In this document: positions 10,301-17,432 of the stretch, in pieces | Numbering within the stretch: position 1 is the first letter of the stretch | Layout of the letters: each line of letters opens with the position of its first letter | Assembly: GCA_031259085.1 (NCBI GenBank) | Contig: JAIRMA010000088.1 | Location: forward strand, 1-43,295 | From: Christensenellaceae bacterium | GTDB lineage: Bacteria; Bacillota; Clostridia; Christensenellales; DTU072 | DNA: 43,295 nucleotides | Reading direction: 5' to 3' | Notes under the pieces: model-generated | What the model saw: only the letters and a program-made list of their open reading frames with translations | What the model was told of the DNA's origin: nothing | Database searches by the model: none | Position numbers and translations under genes: made by a program

Positions 10301-10442
10301 TTTTGTTAATGAATTTAAAAAGCCATTCTCCATTCAATGAAAGAATACGAGCCTTCCCCTCACTGTTTAAAGGATGTCCTGAAGCGTAACGTTCTATAGT
10401 ATTAATGCTGAAAACATTATTTTCATTCCAATAACTCATCAT
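7377..10442 (-). CDS. lacZ: beta-galactosidase, glycoside hydrolase family 2
   Basis: 1021 aa, the size of the long LacZ-type GH2 enzymes. The order is: sugar-binding jelly roll (about 50-210), immunoglobulin-like domain, TIM barrel (about 325-620), then a second immunoglobulin-like and a small-chain beta-galactosidase domain. The acid/base Glu453 lies in SLGNEAGFG and the nucleophile Glu538 in CEYSHAMGNS, matching E. coli Glu461 and Glu537. No signal peptide is visible, so it acts in the cytosol. Two ATGs are in tandem; the first follows an AAGG site. It is the first gene of a run with the patatin and EIIC-like genes. An inverted repeat 25 bases upstream may be an operator. Lactose as true substrate is inferred from the family. 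Confidence 0.95.
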   Translation of the reverse strand: MMSYWNENNVFSINTIERYASGHPLNSEGKARILSLNGEWLFKFINKIKNIPPDFFKAASANEDFDKISVPSNWQILGYDTPIYSNIAYPHAIESKCLLKIPHIKADKNSAGCYVKHFTLDKIDCGVYLNLAGVNSAAEVYVNGAFVGYSESSFDEQEYNITEFLVPGDNKLAIIVYRYCTGSYLEDQDMWRISGIFRDVTLIFKPNIQISDMYFYPKFHDTYDTAEVNGSVEISSSVDNIINAYVTSELIDNQGNTILKTPKKVVTPLNRGDKILLCFTNTCHDIKLWSHEHPVLYTLRVTLTVDNEVIDIRESNFGFRELKIVPEVNGTGPFILLNGKPLKFCGVNRHDFHPEYGHAVPVSLIEKDILLCKANNITAIRTSHYPGCREFYNLCDKYGILVMSETNLETHGLAFMIPRNSKLWTSHCVYRARNMVNTFKNHPCIVSWSLGNEAGFGSAFREMRKAITQIDQTRFIHYEPDTTAGEVSDVMSEMYSTVEKMPLIGENKSIVHCRALWNPFGTRYSPEKYKDLPFILCEYSHAMGNSLGNFSDYWDAFKKYDRLSGGFIWDFADQSIKVEKDGVVEWRYGGDFNDSPNAGVFAFNGIVRADRTPNPALYEVKKQYAQFDITCDGLRFMIKNRYMFTNLDEFDVRIELTLNGKTTSVNQMPLISIAPGDCGYIDVPDIEGLMGEITAIVYIVTRCATAYAQKDSIIGYEQFILTPYHYPEEIITDAIDPVSFSSGDLEIAISAGDFRAIIDKHTGGIVSVDKAGVEKLKSPFIPNFNRATINNDTMAQVNIKLVQFFLGANRYKRAMKKLVPKKFIITQNNNNVIVTIKWKMPHIKELTTIYEFSPSGSIDVEMSVISKKELIRYGFSFGLRDGIDGVVFYGKGPFENYCDRATSSILKEYSGVAENFVHDYLYPQENGGHTEVRYLTVGNDNGVLIEALDKPFEMSVHPYSLDMLDSATHLHELAGLDYLTVNIDGKQRGVGGDIPAIAALKPQYKILPNIQHNFKFRLTLK

Positions 10443-10760
10443 ATGCTTTCTACCCTTGTATATGTAAATCTATACGAAATATAATAGATTCACTGCTTGT
10501 TTCCACGATCATCCATAAATCTCGCCTGAAAGCTTTCGACCTTCAAGTGTTGGATTCTGTGTCCTGTGGCGTTACTTCCGTATAGCACTACGTAATTCAT
10601 ATTTTTTTATATATTTTAGTATGACTCCTTAATCAATGGAAATTAGATTGATTAACAGTTGATATAATGAATGGATATTAAACTATAACCTTAAAAACTA
10701 ATAAAACATAGAATTTAATAGTTATATTATTAATATGTGTTTTATAAGCAATTGATTGAT
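10443..10760. other. purA-lacZ intergenic region with a GC-richer segment
   Basis: No ORF. Positions about 10505-10600 are clearly richer in G+C than the flanks and contain the palindrome GAAAGCTTTC. I could not match this segment to a known riboswitch, tRNA or SRP RNA. The remainder is AT-rich with no obvious terminator. Confidence 0.4.
10467..10490 (-). promoter_or_regulatory. inverted repeat upstream of lacZ, possible operator
   Basis: Perfect 7-bp arms AATCTAT and ATAGATT, separated by 10 bases, end 25 bases before the lacZ ATG. The repeat overlaps a weak -10-like TATATT on the minus strand. A binding site for a sugar-responsive repressor is inferred; no regulator gene is nearby. Confidence 0.35.
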
Positions 10761-12044
10761 CTATTTAATATTTCTTGTAATTATTTCGTCACGAGCAGGG
10801 CCTACACCTATATATTTAACAGGGACACCTGTTGCCTTTTCAATAATTTCAAGATATTTTTTTGCATTTATCGGTAAATCAGAATACTGTCTTATCTGTC
10901 TAGTCTGTGTCTTCCAACCTGGGACAGTGATATATACGGGTTCAACTCTTTCTAACTCACGAGCGGATGGCATATGATTGATCTCCATCCCATCAAGTTT
11001 ATATTTAACACAGATTTTTATTTCATCAAAATCATCAAGCTTATCTATTTTGCAAACCGCGAGACTAGTAAAACCGTTTATAATTGATGCATATTTAAGA
11101 ACAGGCAAATCAAGCCAACCAACTTGACGCGCTCTCCCAGTCCTAGCTCCAAATTCATCATCAATGTTTTCTCCAGTCCCTCTGAATACATATGCCTCAT
11201 CTCCCTTTATCTCAGTAGGGAATGGTCCTGTTCCTACTGCTGATGAAAATGCTTTAAGAACTCCTATAATTTCAGTTATCTTGCTTATTGGAAAGCCCGC
11301 CGCAACAGCGGCATATGCAGCTGTTGGATTGGAGCTCGTAACATATGGGTATATTCCAAGATCTATGTCCTTCATCGCGCCCAATTGCCCTTCAAACAGC
11401 AACTTTTCTCCAGAGTTAATTGAATCATTAACAAAAGAGACAGCATCGACTATTCTATGTCCTAACCGCTCCGCCCAGTAATTAAGTTTCTCTCTTAAAA
11501 ATTCAATAGAGAGTGATTTTCCGCCTTTTGCAACGAGTTCAGCATTAATTGTAGGCAAGATCCTTTGCAATCTTATTTCTCTATATTCGGGATCTAACAA
11601 ATTTTCAAATCGGAGAGCGTCACGCCTTGCGCGATCAGCATATGCATACCCGATCCCACGTTTTGTAGTACCTATTCCTGTTCTTCCAGTACTCTCACTC
11701 AAGCAATCGAGCTCAATATGATAAGGCATCAAAATTATAGCACGTGATGATATATAAAGATGTTCAACGTCAATACCGCTAGATTCAAGTTCGTCTAGTT
11801 CCTTTAATAACTCATCAGGATTTATTACCATACCAGTCCCAGCTAGTGTCTTACAACCCTTTTTAAATATTCCGCACGGTATCAGATGCAACTTGAAAGC
11901 GCCGCGCTCATTAACTACAGTGTGACCTGCATTATCCCCGCCTTGGAATCGTACAACCATATCAGCACTCGCTGATATATAGTCAACAATTTTCCCTTTC
12001 CCCTCATCACCAAATTGTGCTCCGACTAAAATTGTTACAGACAT
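10761..12044 (-). CDS. purA: adenylosuccinate synthetase
   Basis: 427 aa cytosolic enzyme that joins IMP and aspartate using GTP, the first committed step to AMP. The N-terminal signature GAQFGDEGKGK carries the catalytic Asp13, and His41 lies in GGDNAGHTVV, the same numbering as E. coli. GIGTTKRGIGYAYADRARR and the C-terminal GPARDEII also match the family, and length is standard. The start has a CGGAGG site. It lies 25 bases after dapL, so the two are probably co-transcribed. Confidence 0.97.
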   Translation of the reverse strand: MSVTILVGAQFGDEGKGKIVDYISASADMVVRFQGGDNAGHTVVNERGAFKLHLIPCGIFKKGCKTLAGTGMVINPDELLKELDELESSGIDVEHLYISSRAIILMPYHIELDCLSESTGRTGIGTTKRGIGYAYADRARRDALRFENLLDPEYREIRLQRILPTINAELVAKGGKSLSIEFLREKLNYWAERLGHRIVDAVSFVNDSINSGEKLLFEGQLGAMKDIDLGIYPYVTSSNPTAAYAAVAAGFPISKITEIIGVLKAFSSAVGTGPFPTEIKGDEAYVFRGTGENIDDEFGARTGRARQVGWLDLPVLKYASIINGFTSLAVCKIDKLDDFDEIKICVKYKLDGMEINHMPSARELERVEPVYITVPGWKTQTRQIRQYSDLPINAKKYLEIIEKATGVPVKYIGVGPARDEIITRNIK

Positions 12045-12069
12045 TATATCCTCCGACTGTAATTAATTC

Positions 12070-13254
12070 TTATTTAAAAAGCTTGGAAAATCTATCCATA
12101 GCTTCTATTGTGTTTTCCGTAGTATTAAATGCTGTTAATCTAAAATAACCAGCCCCACATCGTCCAAATCCACTTCCAGGTGTGCCGACTACATTTATGT
12201 CGTTTAAAAGGGCATCAAAGTATTCCCATGAATCCATTCCACATTTAATCCACACATATGGAGAATTAAAACCTCCTGTATGCCAGATTCTAAGTTTAGA
12301 CATTGTGTCAGTCATGATCTTTGCATTTGCACGGTAGTAATCTATAATTGTCCTACATGCCTTAAGTCCCTCATCAGTGAATACTGCTTCTGCGGCGCGT
12401 TGTATGATATATGCTGTGCCGTTAAATTTTGTAGTTTGTCTGCGCATCCACATTTTATTAAGGGATTCACCATCCGCCATTAATGATTCTGGAACAATTG
12501 TATAGCCACATCTAGTTCCTGTAAAACCAGCGGTTTTGGACAATGAACAAAATTCGACAGCACATTTTTTGGCATTTGGAATCTCGTATATGGAGCGCGG
12601 GAGATCTGGATCAGCTATGAATGCCTCATAAGCCGCATCAAACAAGATAATAGCATTATGATCGATAGCAAAATCAACCCACTGCTGTAATTGTTCCTTA
12701 GTGTATACAGCCCCAGTAGGATTGTTAGGTGAGCATAAATAAATAATGTCACCATCCAAGTTTTCAGTAGGCATTGGCAAGAAACCGTTTATATCATTAC
12801 CATTAATTAGTTGTATTTTCCTACCCAACATGAGATTGCTATCCATGTATACTGGATAAACAGGATCGGGTATAATTATTGTGTTATCATTAGAAAAAAG
12901 GTCAGTGAAATTTGCTACATCACTTTTAGCTCCGTCCGATACAAAAATTTCGCGATCGGATAGTTCTACATTTGAGTTGTTTTTATAATAGTCAGCAATT
13001 TTAGATTTAAGAAAAGCATATCCTTGTTCATCAGGAGCATAACCTCTGAAAGTCTCTTTTACTCCCATCTCTTTTGAGGCATTAACTAAAGCATCAATCA
13101 CTACTTTGGGCAAGGGTTGTGTTACGTCCCCGATACCCATCTTTATTATTTTAGCAGTTGGATTAGCCTCTACATAATCAGACAATTTTTTTGCAATGTT
13201 GGCAAACAGATAGTTTTGTTTAAGACTTTTATAATTACCATTAACTTTAACCAT
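12070..13254 (-). CDS. dapL: LL-diaminopimelate aminotransferase
   Basis: 394 aa PLP enzyme (fold-type I). It converts tetrahydrodipicolinate and glutamate directly to LL-diaminopimelate, bypassing the succinylase or acetylase steps. Characteristic features are the N-terminus MVKVNGNYKSLKQNYLFANIAKKL, GIGDVTQPLP, SPNNPTGAVY and Lys240 in SLSKTAGFTGTRCGY for the PLP Schiff base. The reading frame extends 13 codons further upstream, but this ATG has a GGGAG site five bases before it and matches the family start. It lies between dapF and purA, which supports a lysine/peptidoglycan role. Confidence 0.95.
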   Translation of the reverse strand: MVKVNGNYKSLKQNYLFANIAKKLSDYVEANPTAKIIKMGIGDVTQPLPKVVIDALVNASKEMGVKETFRGYAPDEQGYAFLKSKIADYYKNNSNVELSDREIFVSDGAKSDVANFTDLFSNDNTIIIPDPVYPVYMDSNLMLGRKIQLINGNDINGFLPMPTENLDGDIIYLCSPNNPTGAVYTKEQLQQWVDFAIDHNAIILFDAAYEAFIADPDLPRSIYEIPNAKKCAVEFCSLSKTAGFTGTRCGYTIVPESLMADGESLNKMWMRRQTTKFNGTAYIIQRAAEAVFTDEGLKACRTIIDYYRANAKIMTDTMSKLRIWHTGGFNSPYVWIKCGMDSWEYFDALLNDINVVGTPGSGFGRCGAGYFRLTAFNTTENTIEAMDRFSKLFK

Positions 13255-13476
13255 GTTATCTCCCAAGAAGTATTTAGTTATAATTGCGAGCATCTAATTT
13301 TTACTCACGCGGTCTAATATTACATTAATCCAATTGCTTGCTTTAAGAGTCTTAAAAAAACAATTGTTTTAAGGGTTATTAAATATTATTTAAAAAGCAT
13401 AATTAGTTTAATCATTCCTTATCCGTACATTTTCTTATACTAGTTTTATACTGATACTAAAACGTAGCACAATTGA

Positions 13477-14295
13477 TCATATCGCTACCTCGCCATAAAA
13501 ATTGAAATCACAATCAGCTTCGATGAAAGAGTTAGTTTCTTTTTTAAACACCTTAATAAAGCCGCCTGGCATAGATATTAGTAAAGGGTAAGTCGCTAGA
13601 TTTTTGAGAACAGCAACATGAGCAATTGCTACAGCGCCACTGCCACATGCTAAGGTAAATCCAGCTCCACGCTCCAAAACGATTGCTTCAATTCTGTTAG
13701 TATCAACAAGTCTAGAGATCTCAACATTAATACCATCTTTGAAAAGCGATTGTTGAGATATTTCTAAAGCTAATGCCCTACAGACATTAAGGTCAGAAGA
13801 GTTTGTAAAGACAACTGCATGAGGATTTCCAACATCAACTAGAGTAATATGCTCGATAAATTTATATGAGATACTCAATTCATTTACGAGACAATTAATA
13901 GCTGGAATTTTAGGGACTCCCATGTCAACCATAATAGTTTTGATAAGCCCGTCATGTGAGACAAGCTCAATTTGTCTTAATCCAGCCAGCGTTTCTATGG
14001 AAATAGAATGACTCCTAACACCTTTTTTGTCGTATAGATATAGCCCCAAACATCTTAGTGCATTGCCACACATAGATGCTTCACTCCCATCGGAATTAAA
14101 AATACGAATTTTGTAATCAGCACATTCAGATTTTGTTATAACAACTAAACCATCAGCTCCAATTGAATATTTACGGTTACATAATGTGCTAGCGCACTCA
14201 CTAAGATCCTTTGAAAACTGTGTGACCGTGTGATCTATTAATATAAAATCATTTCCAAGGCCATTCATTTTCAGAAATTTAAGAGTCTGTTTCAT
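13477..14295 (-). CDS. dapF: diaminopimelate epimerase
   Basis: 272 aa cofactor-free racemase that converts LL- to meso-diaminopimelate for lysine and peptidoglycan. Both active-site cysteines are present: Cys76 in MCGNALRC and Cys217 in LACGSGAVA. The N-terminal KMNGLGNDFILID is typical. No good ribosome binding site precedes the ATG, so expression may be low or the true signal is atypical. It sits upstream of dapL with a 222-base gap, which may hold a separate dapL promoter. Confidence 0.96.
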   Translation of the reverse strand: MKQTLKFLKMNGLGNDFILIDHTVTQFSKDLSECASTLCNRKYSIGADGLVVITKSECADYKIRIFNSDGSEASMCGNALRCLGLYLYDKKGVRSHSISIETLAGLRQIELVSHDGLIKTIMVDMGVPKIPAINCLVNELSISYKFIEHITLVDVGNPHAVVFTNSSDLNVCRALALEISQQSLFKDGINVEISRLVDTNRIEAIVLERGAGFTLACGSGAVAIAHVAVLKNLATYPLLISMPGGFIKVFKKETNSFIEADCDFNFYGEVAI

Positions 14296-14356
14296 AAACA
14301 GTATTTTATTCAGAAGTGGATAATAATATTATAGAAAACAAACTCAACAGAATAAA

Positions 14357-15052
14357 TTATTTAAAAAACACAATTCGCAAGCAATTCGGGCACTCTGCAT
14401 AATCACCAGGTTTTTTTAGTTTATTTCCAACCTCAGCTTTTATATCATAACCACATGCCCCACAAGAACCATCCGCATACTTGACAACAATCGGTGTCTT
14501 ATGCGCACCATTTGTCTTTTTTTCGTTATATAACGTCAATAACCTACGAGGTACACGTTTTGCAATCTCTTTTAACAATTCGGTTTCACTATCATGATCC
14601 TCAGTAAACTTATCAACAATTTTTTTAAAATCAATCATTTTTGAGGAGCGAGAATTACTAACTTTTATCAATTCATGATATTCAGCATTATGTTTTATAT
14701 TTAATTGAGAAAGTTTTTCATTGTTCGATTCAAACTCTTTCTTTAATCTTTCAAGGTGCGTTTTATGTGAATTCAATTCATTTTCCAGTTTTGATAATTG
14801 CTCATAGGTTAAGGTATCCACATTTATTGCGGATCGTGGAGGTATGTCATCTAAATAGCGCTTAATTTTATAGACACTATCAAAACAAGCAGTCGCGCTT
14901 TTTTCACCAGCCTCTATAGTAGCCTTGAGATGTTTAGCTTTTGTTCCAAGGTCATTAATTGTTTTAGCTTTATCACTTTCAAGGATGCTTTTACGAGCAT
15001 TCGTTAAAGAAATATCGATTTTTTGATACTCTAGCAGTTCGTCAATTCCCAT
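14357..15052 (-). CDS. coiled-coil protein with C-terminal C4 zinc ribbon
   Basis: 231 aa. Residues about 1-180 are charged heptad-like helices predicted to form a long coiled coil. The C-terminus has the four-cysteine zinc ribbon CGACG...CPNC. This matches the bacterial C4-type zinc ribbon/coiled-coil family, whose role is poorly defined and may involve nucleic acids. The frame stays open for 30 codons upstream with hydrophobic residues, but the internal ATG at 15052 has an AAAGGAG site and begins MGIDELLEYQKID, like the family. The extended start is therefore rejected. Confidence 0.8.
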   Translation of the reverse strand: MGIDELLEYQKIDISLTNARKSILESDKAKTINDLGTKAKHLKATIEAGEKSATACFDSVYKIKRYLDDIPPRSAINVDTLTYEQLSKLENELNSHKTHLERLKKEFESNNEKLSQLNIKHNAEYHELIKVSNSRSSKMIDFKKIVDKFTEDHDSETELLKEIAKRVPRRLLTLYNEKKTNGAHKTPIVVKYADGSCGACGYDIKAEVGNKLKKPGDYAECPNCLRIVFFK

Positions 15053-16147
15053 ATAATCTCCTTTCATAACGCATGCAGTCTTTAAAACTATGCACCAAAT
15101 AAATACATAGTTGAAAAACACAAGAGTTATTAGGTAAAACAATGTGTTTTTTGCATTATTTTTACTAACTAATTATATCATTAAATTAGATTCTTTGCAA
15201 ACATAACACTGTATAAAAGCACCAACGGGAATTTAAAAATTGGAAGAATATTATGGGAATAGTTAATAATGCATAGAAGTTTGTACTAAACCTGTTACCA
15301 GGTTAAAAAAGTGTACGGGCAAAAACTATCTATAATGTCTTTATAAAAATTATAGAGAGGTCAAAATAATGGATAATAATATTATCGTTGTTTAGACAAA
15401 AAAAGAAACCTCTCATAGCTTTTAGAAAATTTTGGTGGCGGTTAAAATTATTGTGATTGGATATTTGATGAACCCATCAAATTTAAGCTAAATTCAGATA
15501 CTTAAATTAATTATCTAGAAATTTTAGCAAAGAATCCGTGATAATGGAAAAGAAAACAAACAAAATACAAATAGTTTACGAAGTGATAAGACAGCATAAT
15601 CCTATATTCCGCAGTTTTTAGGCACCATGCTTATTTTATAATCTAAAAAACCCAATACTTTACTAAAATAATAGTATTTATGATTATACCGACAAAAGTC
15701 ATATCAAATATTTAGACATATATAATTAGCTAGAGTTTCTGTCTATCATGTCAAAAAAACATAGTATCCGAAAACTTGACTTTTGGGATACATTTTGTTA
15801 TAATTACTTATCTTTAAATATGGAGCATGTGCTACATTGGTAAAAATAAATGTTCTTAAATCGTGTTCAAATACCAGAATAAAAATGTGAAATATTATTA
15901 AAAGCGACGCTTTGTCTTGACAAAATAGATTTAAAAAGCTATAAATAACAGGTAAAATATATAAGGAAGGTTTGAATTTTGCATTGATTAAAAATGGTGA
16001 TATATTCCAATAAAAGTTGTGTACTAATTGTGCTAATTTTTATATTACACAAAGAATCTTCAATATTTTGGCTAAAGCCACCATTATTTCTTATTAGTAC
16101 TTAATTATTGTCATCTTTTTTTGACGTTCCGTAAAAACTCGGGCATC
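15053..16147. other. 1.1-kb gene-poor AT-rich region
   Basis: No ORF of convincing length. It contains an AACCTG/CAGGTT hairpin (15289-15304), an 8-codon ORF with a GAGAGG site (15369-15395), a perfect 8-bp hairpin ATTTGATG/CATCAAAT (15463-15482) and a consensus promoter at 15776-15804. It looks like decayed accessory DNA. Confidence 0.5.
15776..15804 (+). promoter_or_regulatory. consensus sigma-A promoter before an unknown transcript
   Basis: TTGACT, 17 bases, TATAAT. This is one of the best vegetative promoters in the window, but no gene follows for 470 bases. The sequence just downstream has a loose tRNA-like look (TTCAAAT near 15866) without the stems of a real tRNA. It may drive a small RNA or be the relic of a tRNA gene. 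Confidence 0.55.
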
Positions 16148-16265
16148 CATCGAAACGATGTTAAAAGATCTCTGTTCAATACTGATAAAAGGCTCGCTGG
16201 AAGATGTAAGCGCATAAAAACTCGCATCGCGTTGCGAGAATTAAAACTCTCATCACTGATGAGAG
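16148..16265 (+). repeat. three hairpins, two in tandem with 26-bp period
   Basis: CATCG-AAA-CGATG (16148-16160), CTCGCA-TCGCGT-TGCGAG (16221-16238) and CTCTCATCACTGATGAGAG (16247-16265). The last two share the flanks AAACTC and GAGAATT and start 26 bases apart, so they look like diverged copies of one palindromic unit. They lie immediately before the DUF1016 gene, in its probable leader. Function is unknown; autoregulation or a REP-like unit are possibilities. Confidence 0.6.
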
Positions 16266-16280
16266 AATTCGAGGCAAACA

Positions 16281-17287
16281 ATGAACGATAAATTGGAAAA
16301 ACAAGACGGTCACGCTTTTGAAGAAGTAATTTCGATTATTGAAAAAGCCCGCGAGAACGCTTTTCGCGCCGTCAATCGTGAGCTTATCCATTTACACCAT
16401 GACATCGGCGAGTATGTTAGTCGCCGTGTTACCGACGGCAGTTGGGGAAAGGCCGAGGTCAAAAATTTTGCGGAATTCATTCAGGATCGCTATGTGGGGA
16501 AAGGGTTCTCGTTGTCCAATATTTGGCGAATGAAGCAATTTTACGAAACGTATCAAGGCAATGAAAAACTCGCAACACTGTCGCGAGAATTGACATGGTC
16601 GCACAATATGCAGATTATGTCATGCAAAACCGAAGAGGAACGCGAGTTTTATCTCACGCTTGCGGTCAGAAACAGATACTCCCTCAGCGAGTTGAAACGT
16701 CAGATGGACAGTGCCTTGTTCGAGCGCACTATGCTTTCGGACATTACCAATAGGCTGATAACCGACCGTAACGAGGGCTTGACTGCTTTGCGTGACAGCT
16801 ATGTACTGGAGTTTTTGGACTTGCCCGAACACCACAAGGAAAAAGACCTGCGCAAAGCAATCGTCACAAACCTTAAAGACTTCATTTTGGGGCTAGGAAA
16901 TGACTTTGCCTTTGTTGGAGAGGAATACCGTGTTCAGGTAGGCAACCGCGATTTTTTCATTGACCTGCTGTTTTTAAACAGGGAATTGTGTTGCCTCGTG
17001 GCGATTGAGTTGAAACTCGGCGAATTCGAGCCGGAGCATCTCGGCAAGATGGAATTCTACTTGGAACCCTCGACCGCGATGTAAAAAAACAATCCGAAAA
17101 TCCAAGCGTCGGGCTTATTCTTTGCACCAAAAGGGACGCTTCGGTAGTGGAATACTCACTCTCACGCAGTTTGTCTCCCGCTATGGTAGCGGACTACAAA
17201 CTCCACTTGCCAGACAAGAATCTATTAGAAAACAAACTACGTGAATTGACGGAGCTAGCGGAAAGCTTTGCTGAAGACGAGGAATAA
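16281..17287 (+). pseudogene. DUF1016/YhcG-family PDDEXK nuclease, broken by one frameshift
   Basis: The first frame gives 267 aa ending in a premature TAA at 17084. The N-terminal DUF1016 helical domain (about 1-150) includes the VSRRVTDGSWGKAEV and LTWSHNMQIM motifs. The C-terminal PDDEXK nuclease domain has GEEYRVQVGNRDFFIDLLFLN and IELKLGEFEPEHLG, giving the Asp and E-x-K metal ligands. After 17066 the family sequence resumes in the next frame (LDRDVKKQSENPSVG to a stop at 17287), as if one G were lost (GAA-GCC to GAA-CC). Full length would be about 335 aa, normal for YhcG. Base composition is clearly richer in GC than neighbours, a sign of transfer. A GAGG site precedes the ATG. No restriction-modification partner is adjacent. 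Confidence 0.85.
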
Positions 17288-17432
17288 AGAGGAGGAAACG
17301 CCGTAGATTTGGAATTTATCAAAGGCCAATTTCTAGATTCCTGCTGACATAGATATTGTAGCACGACATTAAGAATCTTAAAATCATAAAGTTGACGTAA
17401 AAATATCGACATTAAAATGTCATATAAAGGAA

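Noticed and set aside
13255-13293. Upstream extension of dapL
   Set aside because: No ribosome binding site and no match to the family N-terminus; the ATG at 13254 has a GGGAG site.
13342-13373. Overlapping AT-rich palindromes upstream of dapL
   Set aside because: Composed almost entirely of A/T runs and likely by chance in this composition.
15053-15142. Hydrophobic 30-residue N-terminal extension of the zinc-ribbon protein, resembling a membrane segment
   Set aside because: The internal ATG has the strong AAAGGAG site and a family-like start; the extension overlaps that site.
15289-15304. AACCTG/CAGGTT hairpin as terminator
   Set aside because: Six pairs only, and the following run is A, not T, in the plus sense; the T-run precedes it in the minus sense.
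15820-15890. tRNA-like stretch with TTCAAAT T-loop and a TTGGTAA D-loop-like piece
   Set aside because: The T-stem lacks the G53-C61 pair and the D-stem and acceptor arms do not pair, so it is not a functional tRNA. Kept only as a possible relic.
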